From positions 124,001 through 188,000 of the forward strand of contig JAUIBW010000003.1 of NCBI GenBank assembly GCA_030427585.1: 64,000 nt of DNA, read 5' to 3'. The notes under the pieces were generated by a model. The model searched no databases, was not told the DNA's origin, and saw only the letters and a list, made by a program, of their open reading frames with translations. Positions 35,377 to 44,579 of this stretch are shown here, one piece after another. The first letter of the stretch is position 1; each line of letters begins with the position of its first letter. The position numbers were made by a program, and so were the translations under genes. Origin of the DNA: Bacteroidia bacterium (lineage in GTDB: Bacteria; Bacteroidota; Bacteroidia; Flavobacteriales; Flavobacteriaceae).

Positions 35377-37791
35377 TTAAAATTTGAAGTTATAGATGAC
35401 CGATGGCACTATACCAAAAATTGCTGTTCTTGTAGCTTCGTTTGCCCCGGTCTCTACATTTTGACCAAAAGATATTGACGCTGCATTTTTTTGGTTATAT
35501 ACATTGTATATCCCAAAGACCCATTCTCCTTTCCATCTCCTGTTTGGTTTTCTATTGGGTCTGTACGTTGCAGAGATATCAAGCCTGTGATAGGATGGTA
35601 ATCTATCAGAATTTCTGGCAGAATAACTAGCTATAGATAACCCTTCATACTCGTATTGACCATTAGGATACGTTACAGGTCTTCCGGTTTGAAAAACCAG
35701 GTTGGCTCCAAAACTCCATTTGTCATTTAGTTTATACGCTCCTGTTACCGAAATATCATGTGTTCTGTCATATGCAGTGTTATACCAATCTCCATTGTTG
35801 ATACCTGGCCCTCCTGCATTACCACCAAGACTTCTTTGTTCTGATTTTGATAGTGTATAAGAAATCCATCCTGTTAATCTCCCTTCATTTTTACGTGCCA
35901 AAAATTCTAGTCCGTATGCTCTGGACTCTCCATTTAATATTTCGGTTTCAATAGTATTGTTTCCTATCAAATCAGATCCATCAATATAGTCTATTCGATT
36001 ATCAGTAGTTTTATAGTAAGCTTCTACTTCTAGGGAGTACATTTTATCTTTAAAGTTTCTAAAATACCCTAAAGCATATTGATTTGATAATTGTGGTTTT
36101 ATATATTTTCCACTTGGTGTCCATACATCTAATGGCGTTACAGAAGTAGTATTGGATAATAAATGAATGTATTGTGCTGCTCTCGAATACCCCATTTTAA
36201 TAGAAGAAACATCATTTAGTCGATATGCGAGGGATGCTCTGGGTTCAAAATTACCAAAACTCTTAATCGTTTCACTTTTTTTATAATCGGTTTCGCCAAT
36301 TTCGATACCTCTTTCATATATCCCTAAAGTATTGTTATATACTACCGGTTGGTCATTAGCATAATTTTTCAATGCCTGTCCGCCTAATCGGCTAAAAGCA
36401 CTATACCTAAGACCATATTGTAAGGTTAGCTTATCTGTAAGTTTGTGTTCTGCATTTACATATACACCGCTTTCAAAAGCTTTTTTTCGATCTAGCGATA
36501 AAGGATTTACTGCAGAACTTGCCGATGTGGGCTGTACTTGCCCCGGATCAAAATCATAGTAGATACCACTAACTCCAAAATCTAATTTAAACTTATCGCT
36601 GGCATAATATTTAAGGTCATATTTTAGATTATAGTTATTAATAGACGAAATCCATTCGAACTCCTCAATAGTAATATCCAGATCATAATCATATTTACTA
36701 TATATTAGGGATGCATTAGAGAATAGTTTATCGTTAAAAATATGATTCCACCTTAAGTTTCCAGACAGGTTCCCATAGCTAGAACTAAAACTATCACCAA
36801 ACTTGAATGTATCTCTACCAAAATATCCCGAAAGATATAGTTTATTGTTTTCACTCAAGCTATAATTGGTTTTAAGGTTTAGGTCATAAAAACCAGCCGT
36901 ATTTTTTTGATTAGCAGCTTTTAATATAAGGTCTATATATGAGGCTCTACCTGCAACCAAAAAAGAACCTTTATCACTAAACAGAGGTCCCTCGGCGGCT
37001 AATCGGCTAGAAATTACACCAATCCCCCCAGTAAGGCTAAACCTCTTATTGTTTCCGTCTTTTTGACGAACATCTAGTACAGAAGAAGTTCTACCTCCAA
37101 AACGAGCAGGAATCCCGCCTTTGTATAATTTAATATCTTTAATCGCATCTGCATTAAAAACAGAAAAGAAGCCCAATAAATGAGAAGTGTTATAAATTAT
37201 GGCTTCATCTAGTAAAACTAAATTTTGATCTGCGGCTCCACCTCTAACATGAAACCCACTAGAACCTTCACCATTTTTAGTTACACCAGGTAGCATCTGA
37301 ATAGATTTTATAATATCTACTTCTCCTAATACTACCGGCATTTGTTTTACAGTTTTGATGTTTAGCTTAGATACACTCATTTCGGGTTTTCTAAGACTTG
37401 CACGTTCTGTTTCCTCACTTGTAATGATTACCTCATCTAATTGTGTAGAAGATTCAATAACATCAAAATCTATTTTTTGATTTTTGTCGAATATTACTTC
37501 TTTGTTTATATCTGCATATCCTACATAGGAGACAACAAGGGTGTAGTTTCCTTTTGGGGCGGTAATAGAATAAAAACCATACTCATTGGTGATCACACCA
37601 ATAGAAGTACCTTTTAAAAAAACGGAAGCACCAAAAAGTGTCTCCCCATTATTCTTATCCTTAATCGTACCGCTTATGGTGTAGTTGTCTTGAGCTACAG
37701 CACTAGTACTTATAAAAAATATAGTTAAGCAACATAATATGAATTGCTGTGTCCTTTTTTTAAGATTTCTAAATTTAAAATGTAGATGCAT
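35377..37791 (-). CDS. TonB-dependent receptor with N-terminal carboxypeptidase-like domain
   Basis: An 804-residue outer-membrane receptor from the ATG at 37789-37791 (signal peptide ending TSAVAQ). Residues ~33-115 form a CarboxypepD-regulatory-like domain (ISGTIKDKNNGETLFGASVFL), ~120-240 the plug (LDEVIITSEE, MLPGVTKNGEGSSGFHVRGG), and the rest a 22-strand barrel ending in a Phe-rich strand (SVIYNFKF). It imports a substrate using TonB energy. With the DUF4249 lipoprotein it forms a two-gene unit of a type common in Bacteroidota but not a SusC/SusD pair. An upstream in-frame ATG adds 27 residues without a better signal. Confidence 0.93.
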   Translation of the reverse strand: MHLHFKFRNLKKRTQQFILCCLTIFFISTSAVAQDNYTISGTIKDKNNGETLFGASVFLKGTSIGVITNEYGFYSITAPKGNYTLVVSYVGYADINKEVIFDKNQKIDFDVIESSTQLDEVIITSEETERASLRKPEMSVSKLNIKTVKQMPVVLGEVDIIKSIQMLPGVTKNGEGSSGFHVRGGAADQNLVLLDEAIIYNTSHLLGFFSVFNADAIKDIKLYKGGIPARFGGRTSSVLDVRQKDGNNKRFSLTGGIGVISSRLAAEGPLFSDKGSFLVAGRASYIDLILKAANQKNTAGFYDLNLKTNYSLSENNKLYLSGYFGRDTFKFGDSFSSSYGNLSGNLRWNHIFNDKLFSNASLIYSKYDYDLDITIEEFEWISSINNYNLKYDLKYYASDKFKLDFGVSGIYYDFDPGQVQPTSASSAVNPLSLDRKKAFESGVYVNAEHKLTDKLTLQYGLRYSAFSRLGGQALKNYANDQPVVYNNTLGIYERGIEIGETDYKKSETIKSFGNFEPRASLAYRLNDVSSIKMGYSRAAQYIHLLSNTTSVTPLDVWTPSGKYIKPQLSNQYALGYFRNFKDKMYSLEVEAYYKTTDNRIDYIDGSDLIGNNTIETEILNGESRAYGLEFLARKNEGRLTGWISYTLSKSEQRSLGGNAGGPGINNGDWYNTAYDRTHDISVTGAYKLNDKWSFGANLVFQTGRPVTYPNGQYEYEGLSIASYSARNSDRLPSYHRLDISATYRPNRKPNRRWKGEWVFGIYNVYNQKNAASISFGQNVETGANEATRTAIFGIVPSVIYNFKF

Positions 37792-37967
37792 ATTGAACTT
37801 GTTTATAACTTTTGATTTGACTGATTTTTTTAAATAATTATAGTTCTGAATGATTTTATATTTCATAGACAATTCAGAAAATAAAGGGTTGCATGAAGGA
37901 TTAAATATTTAATTTTCACTTTACATATAAACTGTTGAAGTCTTGTTATTGCCGAGATTATTATGCA

Positions 37968-38000
37968 GAAAAAACCCTCTTAGCAGTAATCTAAGAGGGA
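37968..38000 (-). terminator. Rho-independent terminator
   Basis: CCCTCTTAG (37975-37983) pairs with CTAAGAGGG (37991-37999); on the minus strand the stem is followed by TTTTTTTC. It ends the lipoprotein gene at 38031. Confidence 0.85.
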
Positions 38001-38030
38001 GTTATATTCAATTGTTTTATTACTATTTTA

Positions 38031-39569
38031 TTATGGGGTACAATCACTAGAATAATTGGCGGTTGCGTCTTTTTCCCAATTCGTTAGGTATGAAGCGCTA
38101 GGATCATCTACTTCAATACAGGTGAGAGAAGGGTTGTTTTGTAAGCGAACGGTTTCTAAAATATTGTTATTTCCATTCTTTAGGTTTATTGAAGTAAATT
38201 TATTGACATGACCTTCTAGTATAGTTAGTTTAGTGTTTTTACTAATATCTAATGTTGTTAGGGAATTACCACTACACATTAAAGTAGTCAAGGCAGTGTT
38301 TTTACTTAAATCTAAGGAGGTTAGTACATTAGCACTACAGTCTAGATATTCTAGAGCAGTATTTTTACTTACATTAAGATGTCTAAATCTACCATTACTA
38401 AGGTTTAGGAGCGAGCATTCTAAACGGGTTAATGCGGTAAAGTATTGTATTTCAGAAAGATCTGAAATATTTTTCTGATTTACATTTATTTTTTTAACTA
38501 CTTGAGCTTCTTCTATAGAGATTTCTCCATTACCATTGGTATCTATTACAGGATCAGTATGTTCTAATAATGCTTGTTTAAAGTTAGGATCTGTAAATGT
38601 AATATTTTCATTTTCTATAACATTATTTAACGTTACTGTTATCTCGGCTTCTTTATTATTTACTACTACAATTGCAGTGAGTGTTTTTCTAGTTTCATAA
38701 TTAAATAAAGTTACATCTCTTACGGTAAGTTTCCCTGTTTTGGTATCTATAGTAAAAGCACCTTCAGGAGATTCATTTTTTAAACTATAGGTTAATTCTC
38801 CTTGATCTGTTGTAGCTTCAATTGTACCTAGTTCTTGCCCGGTAGTTGGATTTTCGTCTATAGTAGTTTGAAAATCTTTTACGATAATAGTAGCGTCTTC
38901 TACATCATTTAGGTTTATAATAATCGTAGCTTCTTTACTAACTTCTTTGTTATTTACCACTACTGTTGTAGTGAGCGTTGTTCTGGTTTCATAATCAAAC
39001 AGGGTAGCATCTTTTACAGTAAGTTTTCCTGTTTTGGTATCTATGGTAAAAGCACCTTCAGGAGTTTCATTTTTTAAACTATAGGTTAATTCTCCCTGGT
39101 CTGTTGTAGCCTCAATGGTTCCTAGTTCTTGCCCGGTGGTTGGATTTTCGTCTATAGTAGTTTCAAAATCTTTTAGGGTAATGTTCGAATCCTCTACATC
39201 GTTTATATGTATGGTTACCTTCGCTTCTTTAGTTAGCTCCCCATTTTTTATAAGCACTGTTGCTGTAAGTATTACCCTGGTTTCATAATCAAATAGAGTA
39301 GCATTCTTTATAGTGAGTTTCCCTGTTTTTGTATCTATATCAAAAGCGTTGGCGGGCTCTTCATTTTTAAAAGCATAGGTTAATGTACCCTGGTTTGTAG
39401 TTACATCAATTGTCCCTAGCTCTTGTCCAGCGGTTGGATTTTCGTCTATAGTAGTTTCAAAATCTTTTACAGTAACGGTAGTTTCTGTCACAGGAGTATC
39501 ATCATCACTAGTACATGCAATACTAATAATAGCTAAGATTAGGGTAGCAAATACTTTTACATTTTTCAT
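38031..39569 (-). CDS. Cadherin-like/LRR surface lipoprotein, copy 1
   Basis: A 512-residue lipoprotein from the ATG at 39567-39569 (lipobox SIAC, Cys19, then TSDDDTP). Three ~95-residue cadherin-like modules follow, each starting xVKDFxTTIDENPTxGQELG and ending in a N-D-V-E-D linker. Next come an EF-hand-like stretch (DTNGNGEISIEEAQ), leucine-rich repeats of ~20 residues (LEYLDCSANVLTSLDLSKNT) and a short cap ending in a Cys (NYSSDCTP). No sorting domain is present; the acidic residues after Cys19 suggest export to the cell surface. It is a close paralog of the next gene upstream. Function: probable adhesion or binding. Confidence 0.85.
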   Translation of the reverse strand: MKNVKVFATLILAIISIACTSDDDTPVTETTVTVKDFETTIDENPTAGQELGTIDVTTNQGTLTYAFKNEEPANAFDIDTKTGKLTIKNATLFDYETRVILTATVLIKNGELTKEAKVTIHINDVEDSNITLKDFETTIDENPTTGQELGTIEATTDQGELTYSLKNETPEGAFTIDTKTGKLTVKDATLFDYETRTTLTTTVVVNNKEVSKEATIIINLNDVEDATIIVKDFQTTIDENPTTGQELGTIEATTDQGELTYSLKNESPEGAFTIDTKTGKLTVRDVTLFNYETRKTLTAIVVVNNKEAEITVTLNNVIENENITFTDPNFKQALLEHTDPVIDTNGNGEISIEEAQVVKKINVNQKNISDLSEIQYFTALTRLECSLLNLSNGRFRHLNVSKNTALEYLDCSANVLTSLDLSKNTALTTLMCSGNSLTTLDISKNTKLTILEGHVNKFTSINLKNGNNNILETVRLQNNPSLTCIEVDDPSASYLTNWEKDATANYSSDCTP

Positions 39570-39668
39570 AAGTTTACTTTTTTTAATAAGGTATGGTCCA
39601 GGGCCCAAATAGTATTACAATTTGAGAGTAAATATTTATAATTGATGTCATATATAACATACCATATG

Positions 39669-41042
39669 TTATAGTGTGCAATCACTAGAATAATTGGCAG
39701 TTGCGTCTTTTTCCCAATTCGTTAGGTATGAAGCGCTAGGATCATCTACTTCAATACAGGTGAGAGAAGGGTTGTTTTGTAAACGAGCAGTTTCTAAAAT
39801 ATTGTTATTTCCATTTTTTATATTTAGGCTGGTGAGTTTATTACTATAGCACCAAAGATAGGTTAATGCTGTATTTTTACTTAAATCTAACCAAGTCAAA
39901 TTATTCATGCTACAATCCAGTAGGGTTAACGAAGTAAAATATTCGATTCCAGTGAGATCAGAAATATTTTTAAGTTGAATATCCATTTCTTGTACATTTT
40001 GGGCCTCAAAAATATCGATTTCACCATCGCCATTAACATCTGCTATACCTATTATTGCCATTTTAAAATTAATGTCAGCAAAATAAATCTCTTCTATATC
40101 TAGTAGATTTATTTCTATATTAGCTTCTTTACTCCCTTCTTTATTTTTTGCTATTACAATTGCTTTTATAAATGTTCTTTGTTCATAGTCAAATAGATAA
40201 TTGTCTTTTACGGTAAGCCTTCCTGTTTTTGAATCTATGGCAAGAGCACCTTCTGGGTTTTCATCTTTCAGGCTATAGATTAATTCTCCTTGATCAGTAG
40301 TAGCTTCTATAGTTCCTAGTTCTTGATATATGAATGGTCCTTCGGGAATAGTAGTTTGAAAATTTTTTATGTTAATAGTCCCTACTACATTTTTTAGATT
40401 TACTATTACTTTAGCTTCTTTGTGATTTGCTACTACTGTTGCAGTAAGTGATGTTCTGGTTTCATAATCAAACAGGGTGACATCTTTTACAGTAAGTTTT
40501 CCTGTTTTGGTATCGATCTCAAAAGCACCTTCGGGGGTTTCGTTTTTTAAACTATAGGTTAATTCTCCCTGGTCTGTTGTAGCCTCAATGGTTCCTAGTT
40601 CTTGCCCGGTGGTTGGATTTTCGTCTATAGTAGTTTCAAAATCTTTTAGGGTAATGTTCGAATCCTCTATATCGTTTAGATGTATGGTTACCTTCGCTTC
40701 TTTAGCTAGGTTTCCATTTTTTATCAGTACTGTTGCGGTAAGTGTTTTTCTGGCTTCATAGTCAAATAGAAAGACCTCTTTTACAGTGAGTTTCCCAGTT
40801 TTTGAGTCTATTGCAAAAGCACTGGAGGGTTCTTCACTTTTAAAAGAATAGGTTAATGTACCTTGATTGGTAGTTGCTTCAATTGTGCCTAGTTCTTGCT
40901 CAGCAGTTGGATTTTCATCTATTGTGGTTTCAAAATCTTTTACAGTAACGGTAGTTTCTGTCACAGGAGTATCATCATCACTAGTACATGCAATACTAAT
41001 AATAGCTAAGATTAGGGTAGCAAATACTTTTACATTTTTCAT
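39669..41042 (-). CDS. Cadherin-like/LRR surface lipoprotein, copy 2
   Basis: 457 residues, with the same first ~45 residues and last ~45 residues as copy 1 and the same module order: three cadherin-like modules, an EF-hand-like loop (DVNGDGEIDIFEAQ), then leucine-rich repeats. It has fewer LRRs than copy 1, and its third module has diverged (TINIKNFQTTIPEGPFIYQ). The near-identical second module and both ends at DNA level suggest a recent tandem duplication with later gene conversion. The two genes are 100 bp apart on the same strand. Confidence 0.85.
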   Translation of the reverse strand: MKNVKVFATLILAIISIACTSDDDTPVTETTVTVKDFETTIDENPTAEQELGTIEATTNQGTLTYSFKSEEPSSAFAIDSKTGKLTVKEVFLFDYEARKTLTATVLIKNGNLAKEAKVTIHLNDIEDSNITLKDFETTIDENPTTGQELGTIEATTDQGELTYSLKNETPEGAFEIDTKTGKLTVKDVTLFDYETRTSLTATVVANHKEAKVIVNLKNVVGTINIKNFQTTIPEGPFIYQELGTIEATTDQGELIYSLKDENPEGALAIDSKTGRLTVKDNYLFDYEQRTFIKAIVIAKNKEGSKEANIEINLLDIEEIYFADINFKMAIIGIADVNGDGEIDIFEAQNVQEMDIQLKNISDLTGIEYFTSLTLLDCSMNNLTWLDLSKNTALTYLWCYSNKLTSLNIKNGNNNILETARLQNNPSLTCIEVDDPSASYLTNWEKDATANYSSDCTL

Positions 41043-41246
41043 GAGCTTATTTTTTTAATAGGGGTATGGTTCTAATTCCAAATAATATTACAATTTGGTG
41101 CAAAGATTTATAATTGTTATCACATATACTACCCGGTTTTCAGTGATAATATAGTATACTCTAACTACTAATATTTTGTAAATATTAGCACATTTAGAAG
41201 GTATTTATCATACCAATCAAAGAATAGGGTACGGCTATTATTCTAT

Positions 41247-41276
41247 AAAAAACCACCTATATAGTAGGCGGTTTTT
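41247..41276 (-). terminator. Rho-independent terminator
   Basis: AAACCACCTA (41250-41259) pairs, with one G-U on the minus strand, with TAGGCGGTTT (41265-41274), followed on that strand by TTTTTTAT. It ends the gene at 41322-44159. Confidence 0.78.
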
Positions 41277-41321
41277 CTGTTTAGTTGGTTTATTGAGTGA
41301 AATGAAATTAGTTATGCGATA

Positions 41322-44159
41322 TTATTTTTTTAAGAGTTTCTTTTTGATAAATTCACCATCAATCTCGATTACAGCAATATAGATTCCTTTAGAAACCTCG
41401 TACCCATTTTTTGATGTACCATTCCAGGTATATGTAAAACCTTCGTCATTTTGTTGTTGATCTGCTAGTTTTCTAACTAGGTTACCATGTACATCATAAA
41501 TATCAATAGATACTGTATTTTCTTTTTTTGTAGTATTAAAAAAAGTAACCTCGTTTCTAAATGTATTTGGGTATACTTTGATCGTATTAGTAGTTAGATC
41601 TTTTGTATCGGGTTTTGTCTCTCTCCATGGTTTTCCTAGTGGTTGATCTAACCATAAAAGGATAAACTCATTATCATCGGGGAGTCCCATACCTATATGG
41701 CGACCTACACTAAACGGGTAGTTGTTATCATTGAGTACCCCGATTAAAAAAGGATTAAATACTACAACACTTTCTATGGTTACAAATGGAAATGCAAAAT
41801 CTTTTCCTATTCCTATATCGCCTTCTAACCCCGGCTCAGATATTCTACGAATATCATTGATTTTAAGAAGATCAACATTTAGGCGTTTTTGTATTAATGT
41901 TTCGTTTTTATCTAATTCAACCTCATAGATTGCCTTATGACCATATATGTCTCCCTGAGAATTATCTCGCTCTATGATTAATCCTCTTTTTGAGTTAAAC
42001 ATAATAAAATCACCTATGGCGCTGGCTTTCTTATCAAGAGGATATTTGAATCTTTTGCCTGTGTATGATTTGCTTTCTAAATCAAATTCGTGAATCAGTA
42101 TATTATTGTTTTCAGAGCCTTTAAGAGGCTTTTCCAATAAAGGTAATAACGTCTTTTTATTAGTACTTAGTGCCATCCCTTCGAAGCCCCCACTACTTTT
42201 TACGCGAAAAGGAGTGTCTAACTTTGTATTTCGGTATGGCCAATATAGCCCTGCTAACCATGGTGTATTTTGTCCGTCCTGATCTTGCAAATTGGTTCCA
42301 TCTCCCACATCACCAACTTTAGGAAAATCACCAAATAAACATACCGTTCTTATCTCGGGATATTGTTTATGAACAATAAGAAGTGTTCTGAAATCAAAAC
42401 TTTGAATATCTGCCCGATCGGTAAGACGATTTGATACAATTACATCGGCTATGGCAGTAGTAAAGGTTTCTGGATCTACTGTTCTATCGGCAAAGATATC
42501 TCCACGATCATCGACATCGGTCCTTGGATTAATTTTGGTTTCAATATTAAAACGAACCTTGGATGCATTCTTCCAACGTTTCTTTGCCTCGGGATCTGAA
42601 GCCCCAGGTCCGTTTTGGTAATATGAAACATAAAATTTTACAAAATCGAATACCTGTTGTAAAGAAGGTATAATATAGGGATCGATAAACTTGTTCTGGT
42701 TTGCAAAAGCTACAGCAACAGGTGATAAAGATAAATCATTGGTTTGATGAGGTCTTCCTTCTAAGATTTTATCGGCAATAAATGTATTTTGAATTTGCTC
42801 TAAAGAAAGGTCTTTAACAAGAACTTCATCTTTAAACTCATAAGGAGTACCATCTGCCTTGCGCGTTTTGGCAGCTTCGATATGTGGATCGTGATCCAAC
42901 ACAGGAATACCATCGAGAGTAATACCGCAATCGGTTTCTATGGTCGGCATCAGAAAATCTAATGCAGCTTCGATAGCGGGTAATGTATTCTCGGGGCGTA
43001 AGTTTCGCGCACCTCTATGACCTTGCGCATCAAATACATTGATATCGATCAATCCTTCAGAGGTCATAAAATCAGGCTGGCCATCTTTATTATGATCAAA
43101 GTTTTGAAGAGCTTCTAATAATAGATCTGGACGATCAGAGATGATTCCCTGTACACCAAGATCCAAAAGTAGGTTAATATTCTCAAGGTCATTTACTGTA
43201 TATACAACGACTTGATGACCTGCACGATTTAAAGAAGAGACATTAAATAATTCACTCGATGCACTGGCAAGAGGAGAGGGTGGATTTTTTCTGCTTCCCA
43301 CCACCGTATTGGTATTTTGATCATCAAGCATCACGTACCAGGGAGACATTACAGGAGATTTACTTCCGTATGCTTTTGCATGTGATCGCATAGCGTTCAT
43401 TATCCGCAAGGCACTATACTCTTCACTATATGGATTTTGCGGTGCACGAAGCTCTTTTCCCGGAGTATCAAAATCTGGTAATGAGATTGGAGGGTCTAAT
43501 AGAACACCATTTTTATCAAAGTGTAATAAAAAAGGTCCAAATTCATCACCAATCCAATACTCCCCATTAGAGGTTCTTTGTATCGATTCTATATCAAAAT
43601 CTGCTCCTGTAAGAACTCTCGAATCACTAAAATGATTTGTAATGGCAAAAGGAATCAAACCATTAGGATCTCGTAATTCTATATAACTTAGTATGTCAAT
43701 AGATCCATTACCCCAACCTATAATGCTTTTAAAATTGGGTTTAATCCTATACAGGCGAAGGTTATAATCTGATGAGTTTTCGATACTTCCAAAACCATTA
43801 TCAGATAATACAGTGAAAGTTCTATCATAATTATTTAAAATTGCAGAAAACCCTTGTATGGGCTGTTTATTATAAAAAGGAACTGGCTGTTGATTGATTA
43901 ATCCCTGGTTGATGTACTGTCCTGAGGTGGGCCCATTGGAGAAACTAGCAGCTGGTAAAAATGCTCTGGATACCAAAATATCTCCAAAGTTAATAAAGGA
44001 CGTACCAGTTCCTTTTAGGTATGTTTTTCTATTAAAATGATTATCGGTAGGAAGATCGAATTTAGATGTCTCTAAAGATTCGTCTTTTGAAGTCAATTTT
44101 TGGGCTTGTAATGTAAATAGTCCCATACATAATATACCCAAAAGTATATGATGTTTCAT
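41322..44159 (-). CDS. Secreted phytase-like esterase / glycerophosphodiesterase with T9SS sorting domain
   Basis: 945 residues from the ATG at 44157-44159 (signal peptide ending TLQAQ). Residues ~45-280 look like the first half of a phytase-like propeller (GTGTSFINFGDILV, GFSAILNN, SDNGFGSI). Then comes a GDPD C-terminal-like strand (VVVYTVNDLENINLLLDLG), a complete GDPD domain (~360-650; GHRGARNLRPENT with catalytic His/Arg/Glu, ETDCGITLDGIPVLDHD), the second propeller half (GGFEGMALSTNKKTLLPLLE) and, in the last ~80 residues, a type IX sorting domain (KVYPNTFRNEVTF, GIYIAVIEIDG, KKKLLKK). It probably liberates phosphate or glycerol phosphate from extracellular phosphodiesters; the activity is not provable here. 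Confidence 0.88.
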   Translation of the reverse strand: MKHHILLGILCMGLFTLQAQKLTSKDESLETSKFDLPTDNHFNRKTYLKGTGTSFINFGDILVSRAFLPAASFSNGPTSGQYINQGLINQQPVPFYNKQPIQGFSAILNNYDRTFTVLSDNGFGSIENSSDYNLRLYRIKPNFKSIIGWGNGSIDILSYIELRDPNGLIPFAITNHFSDSRVLTGADFDIESIQRTSNGEYWIGDEFGPFLLHFDKNGVLLDPPISLPDFDTPGKELRAPQNPYSEEYSALRIMNAMRSHAKAYGSKSPVMSPWYVMLDDQNTNTVVGSRKNPPSPLASASSELFNVSSLNRAGHQVVVYTVNDLENINLLLDLGVQGIISDRPDLLLEALQNFDHNKDGQPDFMTSEGLIDINVFDAQGHRGARNLRPENTLPAIEAALDFLMPTIETDCGITLDGIPVLDHDPHIEAAKTRKADGTPYEFKDEVLVKDLSLEQIQNTFIADKILEGRPHQTNDLSLSPVAVAFANQNKFIDPYIIPSLQQVFDFVKFYVSYYQNGPGASDPEAKKRWKNASKVRFNIETKINPRTDVDDRGDIFADRTVDPETFTTAIADVIVSNRLTDRADIQSFDFRTLLIVHKQYPEIRTVCLFGDFPKVGDVGDGTNLQDQDGQNTPWLAGLYWPYRNTKLDTPFRVKSSGGFEGMALSTNKKTLLPLLEKPLKGSENNNILIHEFDLESKSYTGKRFKYPLDKKASAIGDFIMFNSKRGLIIERDNSQGDIYGHKAIYEVELDKNETLIQKRLNVDLLKINDIRRISEPGLEGDIGIGKDFAFPFVTIESVVVFNPFLIGVLNDNNYPFSVGRHIGMGLPDDNEFILLWLDQPLGKPWRETKPDTKDLTTNTIKVYPNTFRNEVTFFNTTKKENTVSIDIYDVHGNLVRKLADQQQNDEGFTYTWNGTSKNGYEVSKGIYIAVIEIDGEFIKKKLLKK

Positions 44160-44537
44160 TTTAAAAATGATTTGGTAATGACGTTTCATAGTGTATTGTA
44201 CATTTAAGATTAGCTTGGTTAATGATACCCTAAAATTACACTGTGTATATTACCTGATTGTTTATGATTCTTAAATAAATGATTATCTCTATTGTTGATT
44301 TTATGTGCCCTTTATTCTTTACAGTTTTATTCTTATATCAGCTTTAATTAAATTTTGTTATCTCATATGTAGCACTTGATTATGTATATATTTAGGTACC
44401 TGGTTTGTACCAGAAATCTTTACGAAAACGTTGTAGTGATTTTTTGTGATTCTTATTGTGTAAATTGAGTTTTACTAAAAAATCAATAAATCTTCTAATG
44501 TAGGTGTTGCTATACCTTTATTCTATAGGGATTCTGT

Positions 44538-44545
44538 TATATTTG
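44538..44545 (+). promoter_or_regulatory. -7 box of the GH31 gene
   Basis: TATATTTG, a perfect TAnnTTTG, 34 bp before the ATG. The 420-bp gap between divergent genes (44160-44579) also has an inverted pair GGTAC/GTACC at 44395-44411 and AAAACGTTGT near 44434, either of which could bind a sugar-responsive regulator; otherwise I see nothing in it. Confidence 0.45.
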
Positions 44546-44579
44546 AGTACTATTCTATTGATGAAAATACATATTGAAT

